From NCBI GenBank assembly GCA_024400755.1, contig JAKSMG010000001.1, positions 62,001-126,000 on the forward strand: a stretch of DNA of 64,000 nt, written 5' to 3'. This stretch comes from Bacteroidales bacterium. GTDB taxonomy: Bacteria; Bacteroidota; Bacteroidia; Bacteroidales; WCHB1-69. This document shows positions 28,920 through 36,998 of the stretch, in pieces. Every line of letters begins with the position of its first letter. The stretch's first letter is position 1. Below the pieces are notes generated by a model. That model was given only the letters and a program-made list of their open reading frames with translations, made no database searches and had not been told where the DNA came from. The translations under genes were made by a program, and so were the position numbers.

Positions 28920-31428
28920 CTGCCTTTTTTACGAACATTTCTTCTTTTACATCGTCATAATCCAAAATCACCTTGGAAGATTGGGGGAAGGTCTGCATCA
29001 AGATTTCTTCTGCCAACACGTCTTCCACATTTTTCTGGATTGCCCGTTTCAAAGGACGAGCTCCGTAATTGGCATCCCAACCCTTATCTGCCAAGATGTC
29101 CTTGGCCTTATCACTTACTTCCACATTCAGACCCATCAATTCGACACGTTTGAGGACCTTTGCCAATTCAATATCAATAATCTTGATGATATCCTTTTTC
29201 TCCAGATTATTGAAATAGATAATATCATCAATACGGTTTAAAAATTCAGGGGCGAAATTCCGTTTCAGCGCATTTTCCAGGATTCCCTGCGACACCTTTT
29301 CCTTCGCGGCATCGGTGGCAGACGTTGAGAATCCCACGCCCGTACCGAAATCCTTGAGTTCTCGCGAACCGATATTGGACGTCATAATAATGATCGTATT
29401 TCTAAAATCTACCTTACGTCCGATTCCGTCGGTCAACTGACCATCATCAAAAACCTGCAAGAGCACATTGTAAATATCGTGATGTGCTTTTTCAATTTCA
29501 TCCAAAAGAACTATGGAATAGGGCTTTCTGCGGATTTTTTCCGTAAGCTGTCCACCTTCTTCATAGCCCACGTATCCCGGAGGCGCCCCAATCAGTCTCG
29601 AAACCGTATGTTTCTCCATATATTCGCTCATATCAATACGAACGATGGAATCTTGGGAATCGAAAAGATATTCGGCCAGGATTTTAGCCAAATAGGTTTT
29701 TCCCACCCCGGTAGGTCCCAAGAAGATAAACGTACCGATGGGCTTGTTGGGATCCTTCAGACCGGCACGGTTACGACGAATGGCCTTGGCGATCTTCACA
29801 ATCGCATCGTCCTGACCTATCACCTTTCCCTTCAACTCATCGGCCATCTTCATCAAGCGTTCGCCTTCGTTTTTGGCGATACGCTGCACCGGCACACCCG
29901 TCATCATCGCTATAACCTCGGCCACGTTTTCCTCGGTAACGGTAGGACGTTCCAGATCTTCCTTGGTTTCCCACTCTTTCTTCATCTGATTCAAACGTTC
30001 CTCAGCTTCTTTAATCTGGTCGCGATAACCGGCCGCCGCGTTATATTGCTGATTTTTCACGGCCTCGTCCTTCAATTGCTTAAACTGTTCGATTTCCTTT
30101 TCCTGGCGAATCAAATCCTCCGGAACACGAATGTTGAGCAAGTGGACGCGCGAACCCGCCTCGTCAAGTGCATCGATGGCCTTGTCGGGCAAACACCTAT
30201 CGGTAATGTATCGATTGGTCAAGGAAACGCAGGCCTGCAAGGCCTCGTCTGAATAGCGCACCATGTGGTGGTCTTCGTATTTATCCTTAATATTATTCAA
30301 GATCACGACCGTCTCCTCGGGCGTGGTCGGTTCCAACATAATCTTTTGGAAACGGCGTTCCAAGGCCCCGTCCTTTTCAATGTATTGACGGTATTCGTCG
30401 AGGGTAGTCGCCCCGATGCACTGGATTTCGCCACGGGCCAATGCCGGTTTGAACATATTGGACGCGTCCAGACTGCCGGGAGAGCCGCCCGCACCAACCA
30501 TTGTATGCAATTCGTCGATAAAAAGAATCACATTTCTGTTTTTTTCCAACTCATTCAAGATGGACTTAATTCGTTCCTCAAACTGGCCACGATACTTGGT
30601 ACCGGCCACCAGCGAAGCCATATCGAGACTCACCACCCGTTTGTCGTGCAAGGTGCGGGAAACATTGCCTTGAACAATACGCAAAGCCAAACCTTCGGCA
30701 ATCGCCGACTTACCCACGCCGGGTTCGCCAATCAAGACTGGATTGTTCTTTTTGCGGCGACTTAAAATCTGGGTAATACGTTCCAATTCCTTTTCGCGTC
30801 CCACGATGGTATCCAACTTGCCTTCCGCCGCATATTTTGTCAGATCCTTGCCAAAGCTGTCGAGCATTGGCGTGGCCGACGACTTATCGCCACGAGAAGG
30901 ACGGGACGTGCCACGGCGGTCGTCATCATCGTCATAATCGTCACCTCCTGCGGCCATAGGTGCATCGCCTCCCTGACGTGAAGCATTGCGGACCTCTGAC
31001 GCCAACGAATCGAAAGTCATACCCGCACGTTTCAAGAGCATTTTCACCACACTGTTGGCCTCATTGCCATTCTCGCGAAGGACGGCCAGGATAAAATGCT
31101 GCGCTTCCACCACTTCGCTACGAAAATCGCGAGCTAAAAGGAAAGAACGACGCAAGGTGTTTTCTGCCTGAATATTGAATTTGACATTTTCGTCTGGCGC
31201 GTCAGTCTTATTTTCATTTTGATCGACCAATTCTTCCAAACGCGTTCTCAAATTGACTGTGTTAATTTTAAATATATCAAATAATTGTTGAAGTTCCGAG
31301 AAATTGGGATATTTCAACAATGCTATTGTAATATGCTCAATACCAATAGATTGTGATCTATATGCCATCGCAATCTTTTTAGATTCGTCCAAAGCATACT
31401 GCAATTCTTCCGAGTACTTTACATCCAT
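28912..31428 (-). CDS. clpC: ATP-dependent Clp protease ATP-binding subunit ClpC
   Basis: An 838-residue AAA+ unfoldase. Two Clp_N repeats (~5-150) are followed by an Asp/Arg-rich linker, then AAA-1 with Walker A GEPGVGKS at 234-241. A UVR-type coiled middle domain (EKEIEQFKQLKDEAVK...AEERL) separates it from AAA-2 with Walker A GPTGVGKT at 571-578. The start at MDVKYSEEL is chosen because it matches the family and because the promoter -7 element lies 16 bases upstream; 16 more upstream codons are open. It feeds substrates to ClpP. It heads a five-gene string. Confidence 0.96.
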   Translation of the reverse strand: MDVKYSEELQYALDESKKIAMAYRSQSIGIEHITIALLKYPNFSELQQLFDIFKINTVNLRTRLEELVDQNENKTDAPDENVKFNIQAENTLRRSFLLARDFRSEVVEAQHFILAVLRENGNEANSVVKMLLKRAGMTFDSLASEVRNASRQGGDAPMAAGGDDYDDDDDRRGTSRPSRGDKSSATPMLDSFGKDLTKYAAEGKLDTIVGREKELERITQILSRRKKNNPVLIGEPGVGKSAIAEGLALRIVQGNVSRTLHDKRVVSLDMASLVAGTKYRGQFEERIKSILNELEKNRNVILFIDELHTMVGAGGSPGSLDASNMFKPALARGEIQCIGATTLDEYRQYIEKDGALERRFQKIMLEPTTPEETVVILNNIKDKYEDHHMVRYSDEALQACVSLTNRYITDRCLPDKAIDALDEAGSRVHLLNIRVPEDLIRQEKEIEQFKQLKDEAVKNQQYNAAAGYRDQIKEAEERLNQMKKEWETKEDLERPTVTEENVAEVIAMMTGVPVQRIAKNEGERLMKMADELKGKVIGQDDAIVKIAKAIRRNRAGLKDPNKPIGTFIFLGPTGVGKTYLAKILAEYLFDSQDSIVRIDMSEYMEKHTVSRLIGAPPGYVGYEEGGQLTEKIRRKPYSIVLLDEIEKAHHDIYNVLLQVFDDGQLTDGIGRKVDFRNTIIIMTSNIGSRELKDFGTGVGFSTSATDAAKEKVSQGILENALKRNFAPEFLNRIDDIIYFNNLEKKDIIKIIDIELAKVLKRVELMGLNVEVSDKAKDILADKGWDANYGARPLKRAIQKNVEDVLAEEILMQTFPQSSKVILDYDDVKEEMFVKKADE

Positions 31429-31443
31429 TGTATTAAATTTTTG

Positions 31444-31451
31444 CAAATCTA
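31444..31451 (-). promoter_or_regulatory. -7 element of the clpC operon
   Basis: The minus strand reads TAGATTTG then CA, with a TTG 22 bases upstream (31474-31476). The leader would be only ~10 bases. It sits back to back with a plus-strand promoter at 31495. Confidence 0.5.
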
Positions 31452-31494
31452 CATATTTTTTTGGATTTATCATCAAGAAGTCACATTAAAATTT

Positions 31495-31502
31495 TATTTT
31501 TG
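31495..31502 (+). promoter_or_regulatory. -7 element of the WbqC-family gene
   Basis: TATTTTTG followed by CA, 17 bases before the ATG. No -33 element is well spaced. Confidence 0.45.
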
Positions 31503-31519
31503 CATAAAAAAAAAGCAAG

Positions 31520-32128
31520 ATGAAAACCACCCTACTGACCACGGCCTATCTTCCCCCAATTGAGTACATTGAACAATGTTTCAATAGTGATATTCGATTG
31601 GAAGTCTGCGAGCACTATGTCAAACAATCCTACCGAAACAGAGCGCTCATCGCCACGGCCAACGGGGTACAAACCCTCACGGTTCCTGTTGTCCATTTTG
31701 CCAACAAAATGCCGATTTTAGACGTAAAAATCGATTATGCCATGCCTTGGCAACGGCAGCATTGGCGCAGCATTGACGCTGCCTATAGTGGAAGTCCCTA
31801 TTTTATGTATTTTCAAGATTATATCCGACCTTTTTTTGAAAAAAAGTTTGAATTTCTTTTTGATTTCAATACTGAATTGACCACAACAATTCTCAAATTA
31901 ATGGGCAAGAACTTTCAACCGACTCGAACCAATGAATTTATTTTAGACTATACCGAACAAGAAGACATCAAAGATTTGCGTGCCGCCATTCATCCAAAAT
32001 TACGCAACGAAGCCGATTATCCATTTAAACACAGGATATATTCTCAGATTTTCGAAGATCGCATTGGATTCGTTCCGAATCTGTCCATCCTTGATCATTT
32101 ATTTAATGAAGGGCAGCATTTGCAGTAG
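31520..32128 (+). CDS. WbqC family protein
   Basis: A 202-residue cytoplasmic protein. The opening TTAYLPPIEYIEQC, the basic VKQSYRNRALIATANGVQTL and WQRQHWRSIDAAYSGSPYF are the WbqC-family landmarks. Members occur in O-antigen clusters and widely as single genes in Bacteroidetes. The biochemical activity is not established. The gene stands alone and ends in repeat-rich DNA. Confidence 0.85.
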   Translation: MKTTLLTTAYLPPIEYIEQCFNSDIRLEVCEHYVKQSYRNRALIATANGVQTLTVPVVHFANKMPILDVKIDYAMPWQRQHWRSIDAAYSGSPYFMYFQDYIRPFFEKKFEFLFDFNTELTTTILKLMGKNFQPTRTNEFILDYTEQEDIKDLRAAIHPKLRNEADYPFKHRIYSQIFEDRIGFVPNLSILDHLFNEGQHLQ

Positions 32129-32134
32129 TGGGGA

Positions 32135-32155
32135 CACGGCACGTCTCTACAAATG
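32135..32155 (+). repeat. Half copy of the GTAGAGACG/CGTCTCTAC palindrome
   Basis: CACGGCACGTCTCTACAAAT matches the right arm and flank of the complete palindrome at 57353-57375. Confidence 0.6.
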
Positions 32156-32160
32156 CGTCG

Positions 32161-32216
32161 TCACCATTCCGACGAACCGTAGCGAAGGCGGTCGCAGCGG
32201 AATCCCCACCCCCAAT
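32161..32216 (+). repeat. 56-bp direct repeat, left of the rpn gene
   Basis: Identical to 33551-33606 except for two adjacent bases, in the same orientation. Its first part (CCATTCCGACGA...CGTAGCGAAGG...CGGAATC) is an inverted relative of hairpin 1 of the MITE-like family. Confidence 0.8.
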
Positions 32217-32314
32217 CGTAAATTGTACATTGCTCAGTGTAAATTGAAAAAGGGGCTTCGCACAGAACCACACAAAGCCCCTATATGAATCTTGTAAGTG
32301 GGTTGAAAGTTGTT

Positions 32315-33265
32315 CTAAGCCCTAAACCCTATACCTTTGATTTCCTCTTCCGTCAGACCAGTAAGTTCTGAAATTAACGCACTGTCAAGCCCTTTAGACA
32401 ACATATTACGGGCAATGAGTATTTTACTTTTTGCTTCACCTCTCGCTTCACCTTCCGCTTCACCTTCCGCTCTACCTTTCTCAATCCCTTTCTCCATTCC
32501 TTTCTCCATTCCATCTTGGAACGCCTCATCACGAACCAGTTCCATGCCGCTCTGCACGTCGGCATATTCCCAAATGCTCTTCTTGTACTCGTCCTTTTCC
32601 ATATCGCTGAATTTTTTGTAGTTGCAACGCCTGAACATCGTCTCGAAAAAGGAATTTCCGCTCGCCTGCTGCGGCAGCTCCGTCATCTTGCGCATGTTGT
32701 TGAACACGTGGGCCAAGATTTCCTGTTCCGTCTTCGGGACCTTCTTTTCGCGTGCAAAGATACCTAATTCTACGATACAAAACGTCGGGTTGTCGGAAAT
32801 AATGTTGCCGAAGTCGTCCTTGTAGTTCACGAACCACACCTTTTCCCCACGTTTCAGGGCCAGTCTGTCGGGATGCTCCATAAGGCAGACCACGCACACC
32901 TTCGCAATATGGTATTTTTTGTCCTTGACGGTGATGGAGTTGCTGATGAGGCGGCTGGCGTAGGCAAGGCCCCTTTCGATGGGAAAGCGCTGCCGAATCT
33001 TCTGCATCTCCACCACGAAGTAGTCGTTGCGCTCGTTCTTGCACAGCACGTCGAACACCACCTTGCGGTCGTATTCGTCCAGTCCCACCACCTCGTTGGG
33101 AAGGTACTGCACTTCGGAAATCCTTCCAAATCGCTCCGACACGAAAAGGTTGAGCATATATTTCAGTTCCTCCTGGCAGCCGTCGAGGCCAAACACACGC
33201 TTAAAGCCAAAATCGGACAGCGGATCAATGTAGCAAATCTGTTCATCAAAAATCTTTTCTTCCAT
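32315..33265 (-). CDS. Rpn family PD-(D/E)XK nuclease
   Basis: A 316-residue protein. It opens YIDPLSDFGFKRVFG, the hallmark of the Rpn/PDDEXK_2 family, and the nuclease core D...ExQ is intact (Asp72, Glu86, Gln88 in FVVEMQK). The C-terminal ~50 residues hold a GMEKGIEKGRAEGEAEGEA repeat, typical of these proteins and prone to length change. Rpn nucleases promote RecA-independent recombination and are often multicopy in Bacteroidetes. It is bracketed by 56-bp direct repeats about 1.4 kb apart and surrounded by palindromic repeats, which may mark it as a mobile or recombination-prone cassette. Confidence 0.88.
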   Translation of the reverse strand: MEEKIFDEQICYIDPLSDFGFKRVFGLDGCQEELKYMLNLFVSERFGRISEVQYLPNEVVGLDEYDRKVVFDVLCKNERNDYFVVEMQKIRQRFPIERGLAYASRLISNSITVKDKKYHIAKVCVVCLMEHPDRLALKRGEKVWFVNYKDDFGNIISDNPTFCIVELGIFAREKKVPKTEQEILAHVFNNMRKMTELPQQASGNSFFETMFRRCNYKKFSDMEKDEYKKSIWEYADVQSGMELVRDEAFQDGMEKGMEKGIEKGRAEGEAEGEARGEAKSKILIARNMLSKGLDSALISELTGLTEEEIKGIGFRA

Positions 33266-33327
33266 AAGTTCAATATTGATAATTAATATTATAGAAAATA
33301 ATAATAATTATTTTCATTATCACATTG

Positions 33328-33335
33328 CAAAAATA
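33328..33335 (-). promoter_or_regulatory. -7 element of the rpn gene
   Basis: The minus strand reads TATTTTTG then CA, 62 bases before the ATG. The -33 element is uncertain. Confidence 0.4.
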
Positions 33336-33459
33336 AACATAAAAACAATACAATCATACCATTGTTGATAAATTTTTATTTTGCTAAAAATCAGATTTAT
33401 AGGAAGTTAATATTAACAAACGGGAAATTGATTTGTTAAAAAACGAACAACAAATGGCA

Positions 33460-33487
33460 GTAGAGACGCAGCTCGCCACGTCTCTAC
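33460..33487. repeat. GTAGAGACG/CGTCTCTAC palindrome
   Basis: Perfect 9-base arms around a 10-base centre. The same arms recur at 57353-57375. Confidence 0.75.
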
Positions 33488-33550
33488 TACAAAAAACGGC
33501 AAACATTGCACTGGGTGGTAAAAACGCCCATTATCTCTCACACGCTTCCC

Positions 33551-33606
33551 TCACCATTCCGACGAACCGTAATGAAGGCGGTCGCAGCGGAATCCCCACC
33601 CCCAAT
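33551..33606 (+). repeat. 56-bp direct repeat, right of the rpn gene
   Basis: Second copy of 32161-32216 with two differences. The pair encloses the whole rpn gene and its promoter. Confidence 0.8.
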
Positions 33607-33796
33607 TTACATTGTTCATTGTAAATTGTACACCCATTGCTCAGTGACGTGGCTTCTCTCCGAGAAGCTTGGGTACCAGAGCATTGCGGCTACCCCACAT
33701 CACGGACTTCACTTCGTGCGTCCTGATGTGGAGTTATAGAAATACGTTCTCTCCGAGAACGACAATTCTGATATCTCAGAAAGGCGGGAAAAGGAT

Positions 33797-35599
33797 TTAT
33801 TCCTCGAAATTCTCAAATTTTCTGGTCATTAGTTTGCCAACAGGACGTCCGTCCGGCGTGAATCCTTGTGCCTTGATAACGTCACCCTTGTTGACCATAA
33901 TGCTTGCCGGTGCTATTGGTGAAGCGGCCGTAGGGATAGACCCGTCTGTAGTATAGTGTATCCGTGCATACGGGTAATCCAGTTCAAGTTCAACCTCTCT
34001 CGGATAGTCTGTTTCCAAGCTCATATTCACTATCACGTCCCAGAAAGCGTCACTGTAGCGGATGTCACAGGCGTCCAGACGTTTGAACTCCTTCAGCATT
34101 CTGACACAGAAATCCTTGAAGTTGCGCTGCTCGTTGTCAGTCCAGCAGAATTCAGCGATACAGGCCTCCCTCGGAAAAGTCTGGTGTTCGAGACGCCTGC
34201 TATCTGGTATTGACTCGCCCCAAAGACACGCCTGATAACCCAGAATATGGTCTCCTTTCACCTTCATCAGGGAATCGCCAATGAATAAGGTTGGATTGTA
34301 GTTGTAAGCTTTGCGGAGGGTAATGAAGAGGTGATGGTTCTTCTTTGTATCCCTGATTTCAGACTGATGATAGTCATAGTAGGTAAAACGGTTAGGACAC
34401 AGGATCACCTTCATATCATTGTTCATTGCCTTTATTGCGGGATTGTGCCCCCGGTAGGACATAACCACGGTACTTTTTACAGCGCTGCCGTCCAAAATCT
34501 CATCCCATCCTATAACGGTCTTTCCCTTCTCGCGCAGGTACTTGTCAAAATGTTTCACGAAGTAGTATTGCAGGTCATCTACGCTCTCCAATCCAAGTTC
34601 AGAGGCAAGCTTCTTGCAATAGTCGCTATTCCTCCAGGCAGTCCTTGGGCACTCATCCCCTCCTATGTGATAATATGGAGACGGGAACAGTTCGAGGACT
34701 TCATCAAAAACATCTTCGAGGAATTTGAATGTCTCAGGACTTGGACAGAAAACATCTTCCTTGATGCCCCATTGGGTGTTGACTTCCTTGGGCTCATCTG
34801 GTGTGCAGGACAGGAACGGATATGCAGCGATTGCGGCGCTGGAATGCCCTGGTAGTTCGATTTCTGGAATAACTGTTACAAACCTGTGGGCTGCGTAGTC
34901 CACGATTTCCCGAATATCATCCTGCGTGTAATAGCCACCGTGACGGATACCGTCACCGGTTTCGTTGAAACCCTTGGTCTCGGGCCGCCAGGCACCGATT
35001 TCGGTCAGACGTGGATACTTCTTTATCTCTATTCTCCAAGCCTGGTCTTCCGTAAGATGCAGTTGAAGGTAGTTCTGCTTATGCATTGCCATCATATCAA
35101 TGAACTTCTTGACAGTCTCCTTGGGATAGAAATAGCGGCAAACGTCAAGTTCCATACCTCGGTATCCCATTCTTGGCGCATCTTCTATGACACAGCACTG
35201 TGCGGTCCATTGAACCGGGTCGCAAACCCTTACATCGGCGTATATTTTCGCAGGCATAAGTTGCCTGAGCGTCTGAAGCGCATAGAATGCACCAGCGGGA
35301 GATGACGCACTGGCTATCACGTTTTTAGGAGTAACTTCCAGCCGATACCCTTCAACTGCCAGAGAAGCATCTTCCCTGAGGATAATGACATTTTTCTTAC
35401 CCGCCTCCCTGATTGGTGTAGAAAAGCCGGTCGGAACGGCTATGTCATTTACAAAATCTTCGGCTACTGTCTGAAACAACTTACTTTCAACTACGACTGT
35501 TGTTTTGTTGTCAAGAGTGAAGTGACCGTCCTTTTCTATGACGGAGTTGGGTTTCGGGATGATGGAAATGGCCATAATGACCATAAGAATAAGTTTCAC
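33797..35599 (-). CDS. GH20 beta-N-acetylhexosaminidase
   Basis: A 600-residue enzyme. The GH20b domain (~15-125) precedes the catalytic barrel (YRGMELDVCRYFYP onward). The catalytic Asp315-Glu316 pair lies in YHIGGDECPRTAW, with GWDEILDG and the substrate-pocket Trp later. A short CHB_HEX_C-type module (DYPYARIHYTTDGSIPTA) ends the protein. It removes terminal GlcNAc or GalNAc from glycans, glycolipids or chitooligomers. The N-terminus (MKLILMVIMAISI) is only a weak signal peptide. It overlaps the ceramidase-like gene upstream by 4 bases. AGG and ATA codons are frequent compared with neighbouring operons, suggesting transfer. Confidence 0.93.
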   Translation of the reverse strand: MKLILMVIMAISIIPKPNSVIEKDGHFTLDNKTTVVVESKLFQTVAEDFVNDIAVPTGFSTPIREAGKKNVIILREDASLAVEGYRLEVTPKNVIASASSPAGAFYALQTLRQLMPAKIYADVRVCDPVQWTAQCCVIEDAPRMGYRGMELDVCRYFYPKETVKKFIDMMAMHKQNYLQLHLTEDQAWRIEIKKYPRLTEIGAWRPETKGFNETGDGIRHGGYYTQDDIREIVDYAAHRFVTVIPEIELPGHSSAAIAAYPFLSCTPDEPKEVNTQWGIKEDVFCPSPETFKFLEDVFDEVLELFPSPYYHIGGDECPRTAWRNSDYCKKLASELGLESVDDLQYYFVKHFDKYLREKGKTVIGWDEILDGSAVKSTVVMSYRGHNPAIKAMNNDMKVILCPNRFTYYDYHQSEIRDTKKNHHLFITLRKAYNYNPTLFIGDSLMKVKGDHILGYQACLWGESIPDSRRLEHQTFPREACIAEFCWTDNEQRNFKDFCVRMLKEFKRLDACDIRYSDAFWDVIVNMSLETDYPREVELELDYPYARIHYTTDGSIPTAASPIAPASIMVNKGDVIKAQGFTPDGRPVGKLMTRKFENFEE

Positions 35600-36948
35600 T
35601 TTACTTTATTTATGGTATTGATGATTCCTTTTCTGTAAACTTCCGGCATTCTGGGTGAAAGAGGATATGGCGACTTGATGTAGATATGCATCTGCTCAAT
35701 CTCATATTCGTAACCCTTGCGGAACTGGTATGCATGTTCCGACGGCAGGTAAGAATTCTGCCCATTGGTATAGCCGGCAAAAAATATCATTTCGGAAGGG
35801 AAAGCCTTCCTGACATCCATCTGATATTCGCAGAACGGTTCTCCCTGTGTGAAGAAAAAGATGACTCCGTCGATATTGACCGCCGACAGATTAAAATCGA
35901 GTGTGTTTTTTATCGGACCTTTTTCAAGGCGTCCGAGAATCTCGGCTTCCCATCTACGCACGTCTGAAGAAAAAGAGGGAAAATCCGTTTTGATTCCAGA
36001 AATCTCATCTGCATGTGCCTTTATTGCATCAACAGTGATATTGTCAATCAGATAAGGCAATTCGGCTTTCCCAGTTGCGAATTTCAACACATTGTCTCTT
36101 TTGACTTTTTTGAATTTAAGGGAAGAGAGAATTTCGGCCAGTTGTGTTCCGATAACCTCGGCGTGTTCCTTTTTCTGAGATCCTCCTACTGGATCCATAT
36201 TGCCTGCGGCACCTGTCAATTGGAATACTTCACATCCCCACATTTTACTTATGATGCCACGTGCAACCCCAGAGTAGTCCGATGAGAGAAGCAGACTTTC
36301 CGGGCCCATTGAAACGGGGTGACAAGCGTAGTTGTAAAATGCGCAAATCGGCTTTCCTTCCGCAGTGACAATCTTTGCGGCATATAATGTACGGTCAACG
36401 GGGCCAGCCGTCTCGCATCGGTTGTAATTGATGTAGGCGCTACCTTCAGCAATCTCAAGATGAAATGGCTTATAATCAGATTCCGAAGTGATACACTTCA
36501 CAGCATTGGAGATTATCGTCTCCGAGCTCCTAATGCGGTATTCATAATTGCTTCCTCCTGGCTGGGCAGCCACACCTCCCATTCTCGGTGCGCTGTGAGA
36601 GTGGATATTGTGCATAAGAATACGCTCTTTTGCGAGACCGCTGCGTGCACTGATGCTGTCGCGTATCTCATCTGCCAGCGCAGGTGAAACTTCCATCAGG
36701 TCGTTGGAGATGATACAGACCTTTTCATTGCCATCTGAAATTGTCAGACAGCTTGTACGCAGTTGCAGATGGATTCCGTTTGACAATTCGGTACGGGCAG
36801 CGAATCCTGCCAGCATAACGTGCTCGTCTGGTGTTGTGGATATGTCTGCTGATGTGAAATTGCACTTCAATGGAGAGGCGTTCAATGTAAATGTAAACAT
36901 TGTGAACATTGAAACGCAAAGCGCTATTAGTTTCTTAGTGGCATTCAT
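35596..36948 (-). CDS. Exported neutral ceramidase-like hydrolase
   Basis: A 450-residue protein from MNATKKLIALCVSMF, chosen because it starts a signal peptide; 9 upstream codons are open. The mature part resembles the N-terminal catalytic domain of neutral/alkaline non-lysosomal ceramidases. Points of similarity are ISTTPDEHVMLAGFAAR, NDLMEVSP, HNIHSHSAPRMGG (metal-binding His pair), NYACHPVSMGP and GAAGNMDP. The usual C-terminal Ig-like domain is missing, so the protein is shorter than true ceramidases (~650+). Bacteroidetes carry many such truncated homologues of unproven substrate. It is coupled to GH20, suggesting joint action on glycosphingolipid-like or other glycoconjugates. It starts 50 bases past gldJ without its own clear promoter. 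Confidence 0.8.
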   Translation of the reverse strand: MNATKKLIALCVSMFTMFTFTLNASPLKCNFTSADISTTPDEHVMLAGFAARTELSNGIHLQLRTSCLTISDGNEKVCIISNDLMEVSPALADEIRDSISARSGLAKERILMHNIHSHSAPRMGGVAAQPGGSNYEYRIRSSETIISNAVKCITSESDYKPFHLEIAEGSAYINYNRCETAGPVDRTLYAAKIVTAEGKPICAFYNYACHPVSMGPESLLLSSDYSGVARGIISKMWGCEVFQLTGAAGNMDPVGGSQKKEHAEVIGTQLAEILSSLKFKKVKRDNVLKFATGKAELPYLIDNITVDAIKAHADEISGIKTDFPSFSSDVRRWEAEILGRLEKGPIKNTLDFNLSAVNIDGVIFFFTQGEPFCEYQMDVRKAFPSEMIFFAGYTNGQNSYLPSEHAYQFRKGYEYEIEQMHIYIKSPYPLSPRMPEVYRKGIINTINKVK

Positions 36949-36998
36949 AATGCATCGAACATTGCGACAATCCACTCAGTCACATAATTTTTTTGTCA

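Larger units (their letters stand above)
33266..33796. repeat. Spacer of dense palindromic repeats upstream of rpn
   Basis: No gene is supported in these 531 bases. They hold a likely -7 element for rpn (33328-33335), the palindrome 33460-33487, the 56-bp direct repeat 33551-33606 and a TTTACATTGTTCATTGTAAA palindrome (33606-33625). Two TTCTCTCCGAGAA hairpins (33652-33668, 33746-33760) and a CCACATCA/TGATGTGG hairpin (33695-33731) follow. Confidence 0.65.

Noticed and set aside
32315..33265. Insertion sequence with transposase
   Set aside because: The Rpn family was once labelled putative transposase, but the nuclease motif is PD-(D/E)XK and the flanking repeats are direct, not inverted.
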